A DNA stretch of 64,000 nt from JADGHX01 sp963837755 (GTDB lineage Bacteria > Pseudomonadota > Gammaproteobacteria > Steroidobacterales > Steroidobacteraceae), in the NCBI GenBank assembly GCA_963837755.1, contig CAWIOP010000004.1, positions 496,001 to 560,000 on the forward strand, in the 5' to 3' direction. Of the stretch, positions 26,601-35,365 are shown piece after piece (within the stretch, counting starts at the first letter, position 1; each line of letters begins with the position of its first letter). A program made the translations under genes and the position numbers. The notes under the pieces were generated by a model. The model was given only the letters and a program-made list of their open reading frames with translations. It was not told the origin of the DNA and ran no database searches.

Positions 26601-28615
26601 CGTTCTCCACCTCGCCGCGCCAGCGCGGCCGCGAAGGCTTCCTTGAACAGCGCCTCGATGCGCGCGATGTCGACGCGCGCGCGCTCGCGATGCTCCAGCT
26701 CGAAGTCCTGGATCCACGCGGCGCCGCCGTCGGGCCACGCGAGCTCGTACGGCCGCTCGGAGATCACGCGCAGCCCGAAGTTCTCGAGCATCGGCAGCAT
26801 GTCGGAGATCGGAATCGGGCTCGCCGAGCTTCAGCGATCTTCAGGTGCAGCGCGCTGCGGCATCTGCTGGCGCGGGCGGTACAGGTTGAGCCGCAGCGCC
26901 TGCGGTTCGGCGCGCAGCGCTTCGAGGTCGCGCGAGGTCTTCGAGCGCCTCGCGCGGGGTCTACGTCTCCTCGTAGGCCAGCGGGAAGGCGCGGCGGTAG
27001 CGGTGCGCGAGCGCCAGTGCGCTGGCTTCATCCTGCCGCGCCGACCAGCACGGCGCGCAGCCGGTCGTTCCAGGTGGTGGCAGCTTCGCGCGATGCGCCG
27101 CTCAATGGCGTGGAGATCGACGCTGCGGCGGTCGTTCGGGTCGGTGCGCACCACCACGTGCACGCGCGCGTGGCTCGAGTCGGAGATCTGCACCTGGGAC
27201 TCGACGTGCGTGCCGTCGAAGCCCTCGCGCACGATCTGCTCGATGCGCTCGGCGCACCTCGGTGTTGTACCGGTCGCGCGGCACGTAGATGAGGCAGGAA
27301 TAGAAGCGGTGGTACGGGTCGCGCCGCACGAGCAGGCGCACCGTGCGCCGCTCGTAGAGGTTGACCACGCCGCGCGACGATGCGAATGAGGTCTGCCGAC
27401 GCGCGCCTGGAACAGCTCATCGCGCGGATAGGTCTCCAGCACGTTGAGCACGGCCTTGGCGTCGTGGCTCGCCGGGTCGAGCCCGAAGTGCTCGATGACG
27501 CGCTCCACCTTGCTGCGCAGCACCGGGATCTCGCGCGGGCTGCTGTATAGGCCGCGGACGTCCACAGGCCCAGGAAGCGATGCTCGCCGGTGACCTCGCC
27601 GCGCGGCGTCGAAGGTCTTCACGCCGACGTAGTCGAGGTAGGTGCCGCGATGCACGGTGGACGCCGAGTTCGCCTTGGTGAGGATCAGCAGCTCGCGCGC
27701 GCGCGCGTGATCCCGCACTTCGCCTCGCAGCGTGGTGGAGGCGGATTTGCCACCCCCGCCGCGCTCGCCGACCGCGCCACTCGTCGAGCGAAGAATTCCG
27801 AGCCCGGAGCGCACGTCGGGCACGAGCCGGTCGCTCTTCTTGCCGCGGACGAGCCGGTAGTAGCGGTGGCCGAGAAACACGAATTGGCGCGCTTCCATCC
27901 ATTCGAGCAGCGCATGCGTCTCGTCGATCTCGTCGGTGGGCAGCGGCGGTGGGGCGGTGAGCAGGCCCTCGGCAATGGCGCGCACCCGTTCGCGCATGGG
28001 CATCCAGTCTTCAACGGCCAGGCGCACGTCCGACAGCACGCTCTCGAGCTGATGCCTGAGAGCGGCAATCTGTGCGGCGTCGACCTGCCGATCCACTTCG
28101 TAGAGCTGCCACGATTCGCTGTGCGCGCCGTCTTCGAGCCCGTGCACCACCTCGAGCAACCGGCCGCGGCCGTCACGCTTCACCCACAGCACGGGGTGGA
28201 TGAGCAGCTGGATGGCAATGCCGGCCTTGCTCAAGGCCACGCCGATCGAGTCCACGAGGAACGGCATGTCGTCGGTGACGATCATGATGACCGTGTGCCG
28301 CGAGGTGAGGCCGTTCTGCTGCGCTTCCGGGTTGAACACCTCGACGAGCGCGCGACCTCGAGGGCGCTTCTGGCCCGTCTGGAGGTGGCGCAGCGCCATG
28401 CTGGCGAGCTCGTGTGGGGCGCGTTGCGAGAGGTCTTCTTCGCCTACGCCACGGAAGTAGGCCCGCAGGAACCGGCGGCGCAGGTCGAGCGCGGTGCCGC
28501 CGACTCGCTGGCGCGCTTCGGCGGCGATACGTTCGATGAGCTTGATTCGGGCGGCTGGAATTCCGCGGAGGAGGCCTTGTTCCGTGGCCTCGTCACGCGA
28601 CATTCGCGTGTTCAA
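23685..28615 (-). CDS. NAD-specific glutamate dehydrogenase, large type (reading frame interrupted many times)
   Basis: The span would encode about 1640 aa, the expected size of the large NAD-dependent glutamate dehydrogenase that converts glutamate to 2-oxoglutarate and ammonium. The first 350 residues (28615 to about 27600) read cleanly: e.g. TVIMIVTDDMPFLVDSI, MEARQFVFLGHRYYRL. The rest is found in alternating frames: VNLYERRTVRLL, VPVGAKGGFVPKRLP (catalytic lysine region), GDVFGNGMLLSRHI, AFNHRHIFLDPNPD, and the end LTVGVETVRKLAD. The translation start is a TTG whose bases overlap the E2 stop (TTGA); an ATG at 28603 is an alternative. I count well over ten single-base shifts. As neighbours that must be functional carry similar shifts, sequencing error is the likelier cause than decay. 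Confidence 0.85.
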
Positions 28616-29862
28616 CTGCCTTTCTCGAGATCCTGGATGAGCGCCGCGAGGAACCGTGCGGCCTCGCCGCCCGTGACGCAGCGGTGGTCGAACGTGAGCG
28701 ACAACGGCATGCGCAGGTGCGCCTCGATGCCGCCCATGACCGCGACCACGTCGTGACTCAACTTGCCGGCGCCGAGAATGGCAACCGCGGGCGGCACCAC
28801 CACCGGCGTGGCGTAGCGGCCGGCGATCATGCCGAAGTTGGAGAGCATGAAGGTGAAGTCGCGCAGATCCTCCGGCGCCACGGTGCGATCGCGTGCCGCG
28901 CGCTTGAGGCGGTCTACATCCGCGCGCACTTCCGCCGGCGAACGCTTGCCCACGTCACGAACCACCGGCACGAGCAGGCCATCCGGCGTATCCACCGCCA
29001 TGGCGACGTCGACGCGCGCCATCGCGCGGCGCGTCTGGTTCTCGCCGTCGTACCACGCGTTCAGAGCGGGCTCCGCGGCAGCCGCGGCGCCGATGGCCCG
29101 CAGCAGGCGGATGGTGAAGTCTTCGCCTTTTCGCCAGTGGTGCAGGTCTGCATCGTCGAACAGCGTGCAGTTCATGACGGTGTCGCGCGCGAGGCTCATG
29201 CTCTGATGCATGGCTCTGCGCAGGCCGCGCAGCTTTTCCGGCTCGCCGGTCGGTGGCGCAGCGGGCCCCGGGCCGCGCGCGGCCGGCGGCGTGGTCTTGA
29301 GCGCGGTGACCGTGGCGGCCGCGTGCATGGACGTGGGGCCGGAGGTGGTCATGACATCGTCTACGGTGATGAGCCCGCCACGACCGGTGCCGCGCACGGC
29401 GGTGAGGTCGACGCCGAGCCGCCTGGCGAGCGCACGCACAGCCGGGGCGGCACGAACGCGATCCCGGGGCGAGGCAATGTCGCTGCCGGCAACGGCGTTC
29501 TCGACGAGCTCTTCGTCGCTCGTGGGCATGCTGCCCACGACGGTGCCCGAATCATCTGCCTTGCGCGGGTCTGCCTTCTGCGCGGCCGGTGCTTCTTTCT
29601 TCGGAGCCGGCGCGGACGCCGAGCCCGATTGCACGTCGAACTCCACCAGCGGTGCGCCTGTGGCGATGACATCGCCGGGCTTGCCGTGCAGCGCCTGAAT
29701 GCGCCCCGTGTAGGGCGACGGCACTTCGACGACGGCCTTCGCCGTCTCCACCGCGACCATCGGCTGGTCCACCTTCACGGTGTCGCCGACGTTCACGTGC
29801 CAGCGCACGATTTCCGCTTCTGCCAGGCCTTCGCCGAGATCAGGAAGATTGAAGGTAGCCAT
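28612..29862 (-). CDS. Dihydrolipoamide acyltransferase, E2 of a 2-oxo acid dehydrogenase
   Basis: E2 core of a pyruvate- or branched-chain 2-oxo acid dehydrogenase complex, 416 aa. Residues 1-80 are a lipoyl domain with the lipoylated Lys in VETAKAVVEV; an Ala/Pro linker follows; a peripheral-subunit-binding domain lies near 130-170 (AAPAVRALARRLGVDLTAVRGTGRGG); the catalytic domain ends with FDHRCVTGGEAARFL, which holds the active-site His. The ATG is preceded by GGAGGC. It is the third gene after E1alpha and E1beta and overlaps the glutamate dehydrogenase start. No E3 is present here. The frame is intact. Confidence 0.92.
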   Translation of the reverse strand: MATFNLPDLGEGLAEAEIVRWHVNVGDTVKVDQPMVAVETAKAVVEVPSPYTGRIQALHGKPGDVIATGAPLVEFDVQSGSASAPAPKKEAPAAQKADPRKADDSGTVVGSMPTSDEELVENAVAGSDIASPRDRVRAAPAVRALARRLGVDLTAVRGTGRGGLITVDDVMTTSGPTSMHAAATVTALKTTPPAARGPGPAAPPTGEPEKLRGLRRAMHQSMSLARDTVMNCTLFDDADLHHWRKGEDFTIRLLRAIGAAAAAEPALNAWYDGENQTRRAMARVDVAMAVDTPDGLLVPVVRDVGKRSPAEVRADVDRLKRAARDRTVAPEDLRDFTFMLSNFGMIAGRYATPVVVPPAVAILGAGKLSHDVVAVMGGIEAHLRMPLSLTFDHRCVTGGEAARFLAALIQDLEKGS

Positions 29863-29899
29863 GGAGCCTCCGTCGTCGGGTGCCGTTGCGCCCGCCATC

Positions 29900-30878
29900 T
29901 TATTCCGCGAGCGTCTCGCGAACCGCATCGATGATGCGGGCAACGCTCGGGATGTAGTCAAATTCGAGCCGGAAGAGCGGCATGATGGTGTCATAGCCCG
30001 TGACGCGCTGGATAGGCGCCTGCAGGTCGTAGAGCCCGTGCTCCGCAACGTGCGCCGCGATCTCCGCGCCGACGCCGCAATTGCGCGGCGCTTCGTGCAC
30101 GATGACCAGCCGGCCCGTCTTTGCCACGGACTCCAGAATGGTGTCGTGGTCGATGGGCGAGAGCGTGGCGAGGTCGATTACTTCGCAGCTCACGCCGTCT
30201 TTCTGAAGCTGCTCCGCCGCGCGCAGCATTTCGAATGTCATGGCGCCCCAGGTGACGAGGGTCACGTCTGTGCCTTCGCGAAGGCGAAAGCACGTGTCGA
30301 GCGGCAGTGCCTGCCCGTCGTTCGCCACTTCCTGCCGCACGAGGCGGTAGAGCCGCACGGGCTCCAGGAACATGACCGGGTCCGGGTCGCGAATGGCCGC
30401 GAGCAGCAGGCCGTATGCGCGCGCCGGCGAGGAGGGGCACACCACCCGCAGGCCCGGGGTGATGCGCGAGCATGGCCTCCAGGCTTTCCGAGTGATGCTC
30501 GGGGGCGTGAATGCCGCCGCCGTGAGGCATGCGCACCACCAGGGGCAGCGTAATGCGGCCGCGCGTGCGATGACGCATGCGGGCCATGTGGTTCGCGATC
30601 TGATCCATGGCGGGGTAGATGAACCCCATGAACTGGATCTCCGCGATGGGGCGCAGGCCCTGGCTCGCCATGCCGATGGACATGCCGGCGATCATGCCTT
30701 CGGCGAGCGGAGTGTCCTGCACGCGATCCTTGCCGAATTTTTCCTGCAAGCCGGCGGTGGCGCGGAACACGCCGCCATTGATGCCGATGTCTTCACCCAG
30801 AATCACCACTGTCGGGTCGTGCGCCATTTCCCACGCATGCGCGTGGTTGATGGCCTCGATCATCGTGACTTTCGCCAT
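29900..30878 (-). CDS. 2-oxo acid dehydrogenase E1 component, beta subunit (one frameshift)
   Basis: Beta subunit of the thiamine-diphosphate-dependent E1: MAKVTMIEAINHAHAWEM, ILGEDIGINGGVFRAT, FGKDRVQDTPLAE, MPHGGGIHAPEHHSES, then after a frame change near 30460 CPSSPARAYGLLLAAI, MFLEPVRLYR and HEAPRNCGVGAEI to the stop. A single inserted base in the run around GCATCACCCC explains the change; removing it gives about 325 aa, the normal length. Start at 30878 has AGGGGAAG upstream. It partners the alpha subunit 14 bases upstream to decarboxylate the 2-oxo acid. Confidence 0.9.
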
Positions 30879-30892
30879 GGCCGCGCTTCCCC

Positions 30893-31971
30893 TCAGTGCC
30901 CGCTGGAGGCGGCGTAGCGCCGCGCCAGCTCGCGCTGGGCCATGGTGTTTTCGGGAGGCGGGCGAAGAGAAAGTCGAACATGCTGTCGGTGGATTGCTTG
31001 GGCGTGAGGAGGTATTCGTCCACGGCCGCGTCCACATCCTTCACGCAGGCGGCTTTCAGCTCTTCTTCGCGCGTGTCGTCCCAGGCGCCGGTCTTGATGA
31101 GATGAGCCCGCACGCGCAGGAGCGGCTCGGTGCGCCACGCGGCCTTCACTTCCTTGTCGCGGCGGTAGCGGCTGGCGTCGTCCGCGGTGGTGTGGTCGCT
31201 GAGGCGGTAGGTGACGGCCTCGATCACGGTGGGCCCGTCACCGCGGCGGGCGGAGGCGAGCGACACATCCATGATGTGACGGACGGCCACGAGGTCGTTG
31301 CCATCCACCTGCACGCCGGGGATGCCGGCCGCAATGGCCTTCTGCGCGAGCGTGCGGGTGGCCGTCTGCGACTCGATGGGCACCGAGATGGCCCACTGGT
31401 TGTTCACGATGACGAACACCACCGGCAGCGAACGCGCGCCGGCCAGGTTGAGCGCCTCGTAGAAGGCGCCTTGGGAGGTGCCGCCGTCGCCGATGAAAGC
31501 CACCGCACAGCGCTTCTCGCCGCGCACCTTGAAGGCCATGGCGGCGCCCGCGGCGTGCAGCATCTGCGAGCCGATGGGCACGCACCAGGCGAAATCGTGG
31601 CGAGGGGTGGCGAAATCGTTGCCCCGCTCGTCGCCGCCCCAGTAGAGCAGCACGTCGGACATCTTCACACCGCGCCAGAGCTGCGCGCCGTATTCGCGGT
31701 AGACGGGCACCAGCACGTCGTCCGGCCGCATGGAGGCGCCCACGCCGACATGCGTTGCTTCATGCCCCAGGCAGGAGGCGTAGGTGCCGAGCTTGCCGGT
31801 GCGCTGGAGGTTGATGGCCTTCGTGTCGAAGGTGCGCACCAGCGTCATGAGCCGGTACATCTTCAGGAGCTCTGCCGGATCTTTGCAGAAGTCGGGCAGG
31901 GGCCCGGTGGAACGGCCCTCCGCATCGAGAAACTGGTGATACTGAATCTCGAATTCGGCGACTGTCTTCAA
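30893..31971 (-). CDS. 2-oxo acid (pyruvate-type) dehydrogenase E1 component, alpha subunit (one frameshift)
   Basis: About 358 aa. The thiamine diphosphate motif GDGGTSQGAFYEALNLA...NNQWAISVP, the phosphorylation-loop-like YRLSDHTTADDASRY and the opening YRLMTLVRTFDTKAINLQRTG identify the alpha subunit of a heterotetrameric E1, of the pyruvate/branched-chain class. The last 20 residues (NTMAQRELARRYAASSGH) are in another frame because one C is missing from CCC near 30955. The start is TTG at 31971 with AAGGGG six bases upstream. A TATAAT element just upstream suggests that this gene opens the operon E1alpha-E1beta-E2-glutamate dehydrogenase. The exact 2-oxo acid is not certain. Confidence 0.9.
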
Positions 31972-31994
31972 CGGGCACCCCTTTGGCGGCGCGG

Positions 31995-32000
31995 ATTATA
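31995..32000 (-). promoter_or_regulatory. Predicted -10 element of the E1alpha operon
   Basis: A perfect TATAAT on the minus strand, preceded by ATG, lies 24 bases before the TTG start at 31971, leaving a short leader that contains the ribosome site AAGGGG. No good -35 hexamer is seen, so activation by another factor is possible. Confidence 0.5.
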
Positions 32001-32141
32001 CATGAGCGTTTCGCGCCGGCCGCCAGCGCTTCAGCGGCGGCGGGTGTGAAATGCACCGGTCATTTCAGGCGGGTGGGTTAAAGGCGTAACCGTTGGAAAG
32101 ATTCGGCCATTCGCCGCGGCCGGCTCATGTGTCGGCGCATG

Positions 32142-32606
32142 TCAGGCCGTGTGCGCCGGGCCCATTTCCGTTGCCCGGCCGAGCAGGATGCGGATGGCGC
32201 GATCGATGATGGCACGTTCCTGCACGGACAGAGGCGCCACTAGTGCGCGCTCATATGCAAGGGCGAACGGCACAACCTGGGCATATACCCGTCGGCCTGC
32301 CACAGTCAGCTGCAGGAGGGAGCGGCGGCGATCCGCTCGGGCCATCTGCCTGGCGATGCGCTTCTGCTTCAGAAGCGATGCCACCGCCCGGCTGACTGCG
32401 ACTTTGTCCATGGCCGTGCGCTGCGCGACCTCTGCCGCGGACAGGTCGGGCGTGTTGGCCAGCACAGCCATGACCCGCCACTCGGGGATGGTGAGGCCGA
32501 AGCGCTGCCGGTAGGCCCCCGCGATTGCCGTGCTCACGGTATTTGACAGTACGGACAGGCGATAGGGCAGGAAACGGTCGAGCTCGAGAACGTTACGTGG
32601 GGGCAT
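32142..32606 (-). CDS. MarR-family transcriptional regulator
   Basis: A winged-helix regulator of 154 aa: LTIPEWRVMAVLANTPDLSAAEVAQRTAMDKVAVSRAVASLLKQ is the recognition helix region and RADRRRSLLQLTVAGRRVY the wing. The frame is open to an earlier ATG at 32657; the ATG at 32606 fits the family start better, but neither has a clear ribosome site. It is divergent from 4-hydroxyphenylpyruvate dioxygenase, and the shared gap holds a 20-bp palindrome. Relatives next to tyrosine/homogentisate genes act as repressors relieved by pathway intermediates, so control of hpd is the natural inference. Confidence 0.88.
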   Translation of the reverse strand: MPPRNVLELDRFLPYRLSVLSNTVSTAIAGAYRQRFGLTIPEWRVMAVLANTPDLSAAEVAQRTAMDKVAVSRAVASLLKQKRIARQMARADRRRSLLQLTVAGRRVYAQVVPFALAYERALVAPLSVQERAIIDRAIRILLGRATEMGPAHTA

Positions 32607-32696
32607 GGTGCGGGCGGGCGTTCGTTGGTGGTGAGGTGAGTGGCCGTTATCGGGCATGCGCGCGGTGGGTGCCAGCGCGTTCGGGCGTGTCGTATG

Positions 32697-32716
32697 ATAG
32701 TTGCAATTGTAACTAT
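32697..32716. promoter_or_regulatory. Near-perfect 20-bp palindrome, probable MarR operator
   Basis: ATAGTTGCAATTGTAACTAT reads almost identically on both strands; only one symmetric pair breaks it. It is a conspicuously AT-rich patch in the divergent gap, 28 bases before the hpd ATG and about 90 before the MarR start, where a bound dimer could block both promoters. Size and symmetry match MarR-family operators. Confidence 0.7.
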
Positions 32717-32744
32717 CTTAGCCGGCAACGGCGCGGAGCGGGGC

Positions 32745-33830
32745 ATGGCAACGAGCGCGGAAGTTGACGCAGGAAGCGGCGGGAAGAGCCTCGACAACCC
32801 GATGGGCACGGATGGCTTCGAGTTCGTGGAATACACGGCACCCGATCCTGACCTGCTGCGCACATTGTTCGAGCGGCTCGGCTTCCCGGTGGTGGCGCGG
32901 CATCGCTCGAAGAATGTCACCCTGCACCGGCAGGGGGACATCAATTTCATCATCAATGCCGAGGTGAATTCGTTCGGGCAGGCGTTCGCGCGCCAGCATG
33001 GCCCTTCCGCGTGCGCCATGGCGTTCCGCGTGAAAGATGCGGCGTTCGCTTACAAGCGCGCCATCGAGCTGGGCGCGAAACCGGGGCCTGCCACCGCGGG
33101 GCCGATGGAGCTCAACATCCCGTCCATCCAGGGCATTGGCGGCTCGCTCATTTATCTCGTCGACCGGTATGGCGACCAGTCCATCTATGACGTGGACTTT
33201 CGCGCGGTGGCGCCGCCGGCGGGCGTGCAATCTGCGGGGCTCGCCTGCATCGACCACCTCACGCACAACGTGATGCGCGGGCAGATGAACACATGGGCCG
33301 GGTTCTACGAGAGGCTGTTCAACTTCCGCGAGATCCGCTACTTCGACATCGAGGGGAAGAAGACGGGGCTGTTCTCCCGCGCCATGACGAGCCCGTGCGG
33401 GAAGATCCGCATCCCCATCAACGAGTCGCAGGACGACAAGAGCCAGATCGAGGAATACCTGCGCGAATATCACGGCGAAGGCATCCAGCACATCGCGCTC
33501 GCGTCCAACGATATCTATCGCACGGTGGATGTGCTGCGCGGGCAGGGAGTGGCGTTTCAGGATTCGCCGGACACTTATTACGAAGGGGTGGATGCGCGCG
33601 TGCCCGGCCACCGCGAGAAACTCGATGAGCTTGAGAGCCGGCGCATCCTGATCGACGGCAACCCGCAGAAGGGCGAGGGCGTCCTGCTGCAGATCTTCAC
33701 GCAGAACGTCATTGGGCCGATTTTCTTCGAGATCATCCAGCGCAAGGGCAACGAGGGGTTCGGAGAGGGCAATTTCCGCGCGTTGTTTGAGTCGATCGAG
33801 CTGGATCAGATTCGGCGGGGTGTCGTCTAG
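32745..33830 (+). CDS. hpd: 4-hydroxyphenylpyruvate dioxygenase
   Basis: Converts 4-hydroxyphenylpyruvate to homogentisate in tyrosine catabolism, using Fe(II) and oxygen. The 361-aa product has two vicinal-oxygen-chelate domains. The iron ligands are visible in the C-terminal half: His171 (CIDHLTHNV), His249 (GEGIQHIALAS) and Glu329 (PIFFEIIQRKG). The opening GTDGFEFVEY and the C-terminal NFRALFESIELDQIRRG are typical of the bacterial enzyme. The ATG at 32745 is used; earlier in-frame ATGs would run across the operator. No homogentisate dioxygenase or later pathway gene is in the window. Its 3' end is overlapped by the convergent gene at 33733-34086 as read. Confidence 0.96.
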   Translation: MATSAEVDAGSGGKSLDNPMGTDGFEFVEYTAPDPDLLRTLFERLGFPVVARHRSKNVTLHRQGDINFIINAEVNSFGQAFARQHGPSACAMAFRVKDAAFAYKRAIELGAKPGPATAGPMELNIPSIQGIGGSLIYLVDRYGDQSIYDVDFRAVAPPAGVQSAGLACIDHLTHNVMRGQMNTWAGFYERLFNFREIRYFDIEGKKTGLFSRAMTSPCGKIRIPINESQDDKSQIEEYLREYHGEGIQHIALASNDIYRTVDVLRGQGVAFQDSPDTYYEGVDARVPGHREKLDELESRRILIDGNPQKGEGVLLQIFTQNVIGPIFFEIIQRKGNEGFGEGNFRALFESIELDQIRRGVV

Positions 33831-34086
33831 GGGACACCCTGCTTCCCTTGAGCCAGTTCCGTCGAGTGCGTGCCGACAAGTTTTGCAGCACGAGCTCCGG
33901 GAGGAGCTTGCTGGCATCGAGAACTTCGATTCCGACCAGTCTGCCGCCGGAATCGAAATCGAGATTGATCATTCCGTTTACTTCTCGCGTATCACAGCAA
34001 TACGTCCTGGCCACGCCGCCTGGCTCGATCTCGTCCAAGAGGAAAATGTAAGCCGCATCAACTGAATCGTCGTAGGTGATCTTCAT
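33733..34086 (-). CDS. DUF2283 domain small protein with doubtful C-terminal tail
   Basis: The first 70 residues match the DUF2283 pattern of small proteins: MKITYDDSVDAAYIFLLD, VNGMINLDFDSGGRLVGIEVLDASKLLP. Members usually end soon after that, at about 70-80 aa. As read the frame continues for 45 residues of biased Arg/Pro-rich sequence and overlaps the hpd 3' end by 98 bases on the opposite strand, so the natural stop has probably been lost by mutation or by a base error near 33850-33870. Its ATG overlaps the stop of the small upstream frame at 34083-34208 (ATGA). DUF2283 genes often sit beside small DUF4258-type partners in toxin-antitoxin-like pairs. Confidence 0.6.
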   Translation of the reverse strand: MKITYDDSVDAAYIFLLDEIEPGGVARTYCCDTREVNGMINLDFDSGGRLVGIEVLDASKLLPELVLQNLSARTRRNWLKGSRVSPRRHPAESDPARSTQTTRGNCPLRTPRCPCAG

Positions 34087-34208
34087 TGTGCGGGCTCCAG
34101 CCCAATCAGATTCTTGATGTAGTTCGGCGTGACGTCGATCACGACCGTTGTGATCCTGCTGCCATCGGAGCCCACGTATATGCGTGAGCTGGAATCGTAG
34201 TGGCCCAT
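34083..34208 (-). CDS. Very small or truncated protein upstream of DUF2283, 41 aa
   Basis: A short frame beginning MGHYDSSSRIYVGSDGSRIT and ending LIGLEPAQ, whose TGA overlaps the DUF2283 start by four bases. An in-frame stop lies about 35 bases before the ATG. The overlap and the conserved-looking sequence suggest a genuine partner or the remaining C-terminal part of a longer protein. The Shine-Dalgarno site is weak. I cannot name the family. Confidence 0.35.
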   Translation of the reverse strand: MGHYDSSSRIYVGSDGSRITTVVIDVTPNYIKNLIGLEPAQ

Positions 34209-34444
34209 CTTCCAGACGCCCTCGCCTTGAGCCCGCCCTCAATCGTTCGTGCCGACTTTCTGAGGGTCTCTTTCCGCCCGGATGGCAGACGCCCCTTTGT
34301 CAAGCGCGCGCGCACTCCCGTTTGGGTGAATTTGGGATGTAAGGGACTGCACTCATGCGGGCTGAGTGTTCCAACATGCCCTGAGCGGGACCGCAGCTGA
34401 AAGTCAGTGGCTCGAGGCGGGTCGTTAGGTAAAATATAACTTGC

Positions 34445-34825
34445 ATGGAATATTACGCCAGAAGCATCATGGTCGTCGGCAAGCGCGAGCGGTTCGCGCT
34501 TTTTGTGAGGCGCCTGTCAGATGCGCCTCGCGTGAGTACGGCGGAGCAGGCTCACGTGTTGCCGGGCACGACGTTAAATGGCGTGGAGAACGAATTTACC
34601 ACCATCCCATTCGATCCTTCGCAGTGGGCGAGCGACGGCCGCATGTACCCGCCGCTGGCCGGCAGCGCACGCGACGTGCCGGGTCGCGCCGATCTAACGC
34701 GTTATCGCAGCCGCGCCCATAACACATACATTGCAGCGAACGGGGCCATTCGTATCGAAACGCTGAGTGGCGATCTTGTCTTGAGCAAGGCCGGCCGTGA
34801 TGGCAGCGAGGTTCATCTACCATGA
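34445..34825 (+). CDS. Hypothetical protein paired with an HTH gene, 126 aa
   Basis: I do not recognise the family. The protein is soluble, begins MEYYARSIMVVGKRERFALF and lacks a signal peptide. It lies just after an AT-rich patch (GGTAAAATATAACTTG) that could be a promoter, and the ATG has no ribosome site, so a near-leaderless transcript is possible. Its stop overlaps the start of the XRE-type gene that follows (ATGA). Gene order (unknown small protein, then HTH protein with four-base overlap) is that of higBA/relBE-like toxin-antitoxin modules; the toxin role is inference only. Confidence 0.55.
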   Translation: MEYYARSIMVVGKRERFALFVRRLSDAPRVSTAEQAHVLPGTTLNGVENEFTTIPFDPSQWASDGRMYPPLAGSARDVPGRADLTRYRSRAHNTYIAANGAIRIETLSGDLVLSKAGRDGSEVHLP

Positions 34826-35355
34826 GTACGCCAAATCCCATCTCGCAGCTCATTGAGCTGTTGAGCCGCGAATGTGAGGACGCGACAGTGTCCGTCGATG
34901 TCCCTAAAGACCCGAAGGGCGAATGGTGGCTCGACATCGGCGTTCAGAAGTTCAGAACGTCTGTTTCCTGGAATTCCAGGTCTGGATTCGGCGTGTTCAC
35001 ATCCGGCGAGCAAGGCTTTGGCGATCGACCGGATGAAATCTACGCCAAGCCTGTGCGTGCGTGCGCACGCATCTGCCAGCTCGTGGCTCGTTCGCGCGAA
35101 ACCCAGGCCCGAAGCCCGATGCGACTCAAGGAGCTTCGGCATATTGTCGGCACATCGCAGGTCGATCTTGCGGCCGAGCTTGAAGTGAACCAGGCGGCGA
35201 TCTCGCGGATGGAGAATCGCGAGGACATGCACATCAGTTCGTTGAATGATTACATCGCGGCGATGGGCGGCGAGCTCGAGCTGCGGGCGAGGTTCAAGGA
35301 CTTCGAGGTTCGCATCGAACCTGCGCGCCTCGCCAGGCAGAAAGCGCGCGGTTGA
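34822..35355 (+). CDS. XRE-family helix-turn-helix protein, 177 aa
   Basis: The C-terminal half carries an HTH of the Cro/C1 type: LKELRHIVGTSQVDLAAELEVNQAAISRMENRED, followed by a segment (YIAAMGGELELRARFKD) common in antitoxins with HTH fused to a small beta region. The N-terminal 90 residues are not typical of XRE proteins and read like an immunity or effector domain (LIELLSRECEDATVSVDVPK, WWLDIGVQKF). The start overlaps the preceding small gene, so both are translated together. Likely a DNA-binding antitoxin and self-repressor; this is from context. Confidence 0.75.
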   Translation: MSTPNPISQLIELLSRECEDATVSVDVPKDPKGEWWLDIGVQKFRTSVSWNSRSGFGVFTSGEQGFGDRPDEIYAKPVRACARICQLVARSRETQARSPMRLKELRHIVGTSQVDLAAELEVNQAAISRMENREDMHISSLNDYIAAMGGELELRARFKDFEVRIEPARLARQKARG

Positions 35356-35365
35356 CTGGGAGCCA

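Noticed and set aside
23685..28615. Programmed frameshifting or a recoded gene in the glutamate dehydrogenase
   Set aside because: The changes have no common slippery motif and occur in many neighbouring genes as well; sequence error explains them better.
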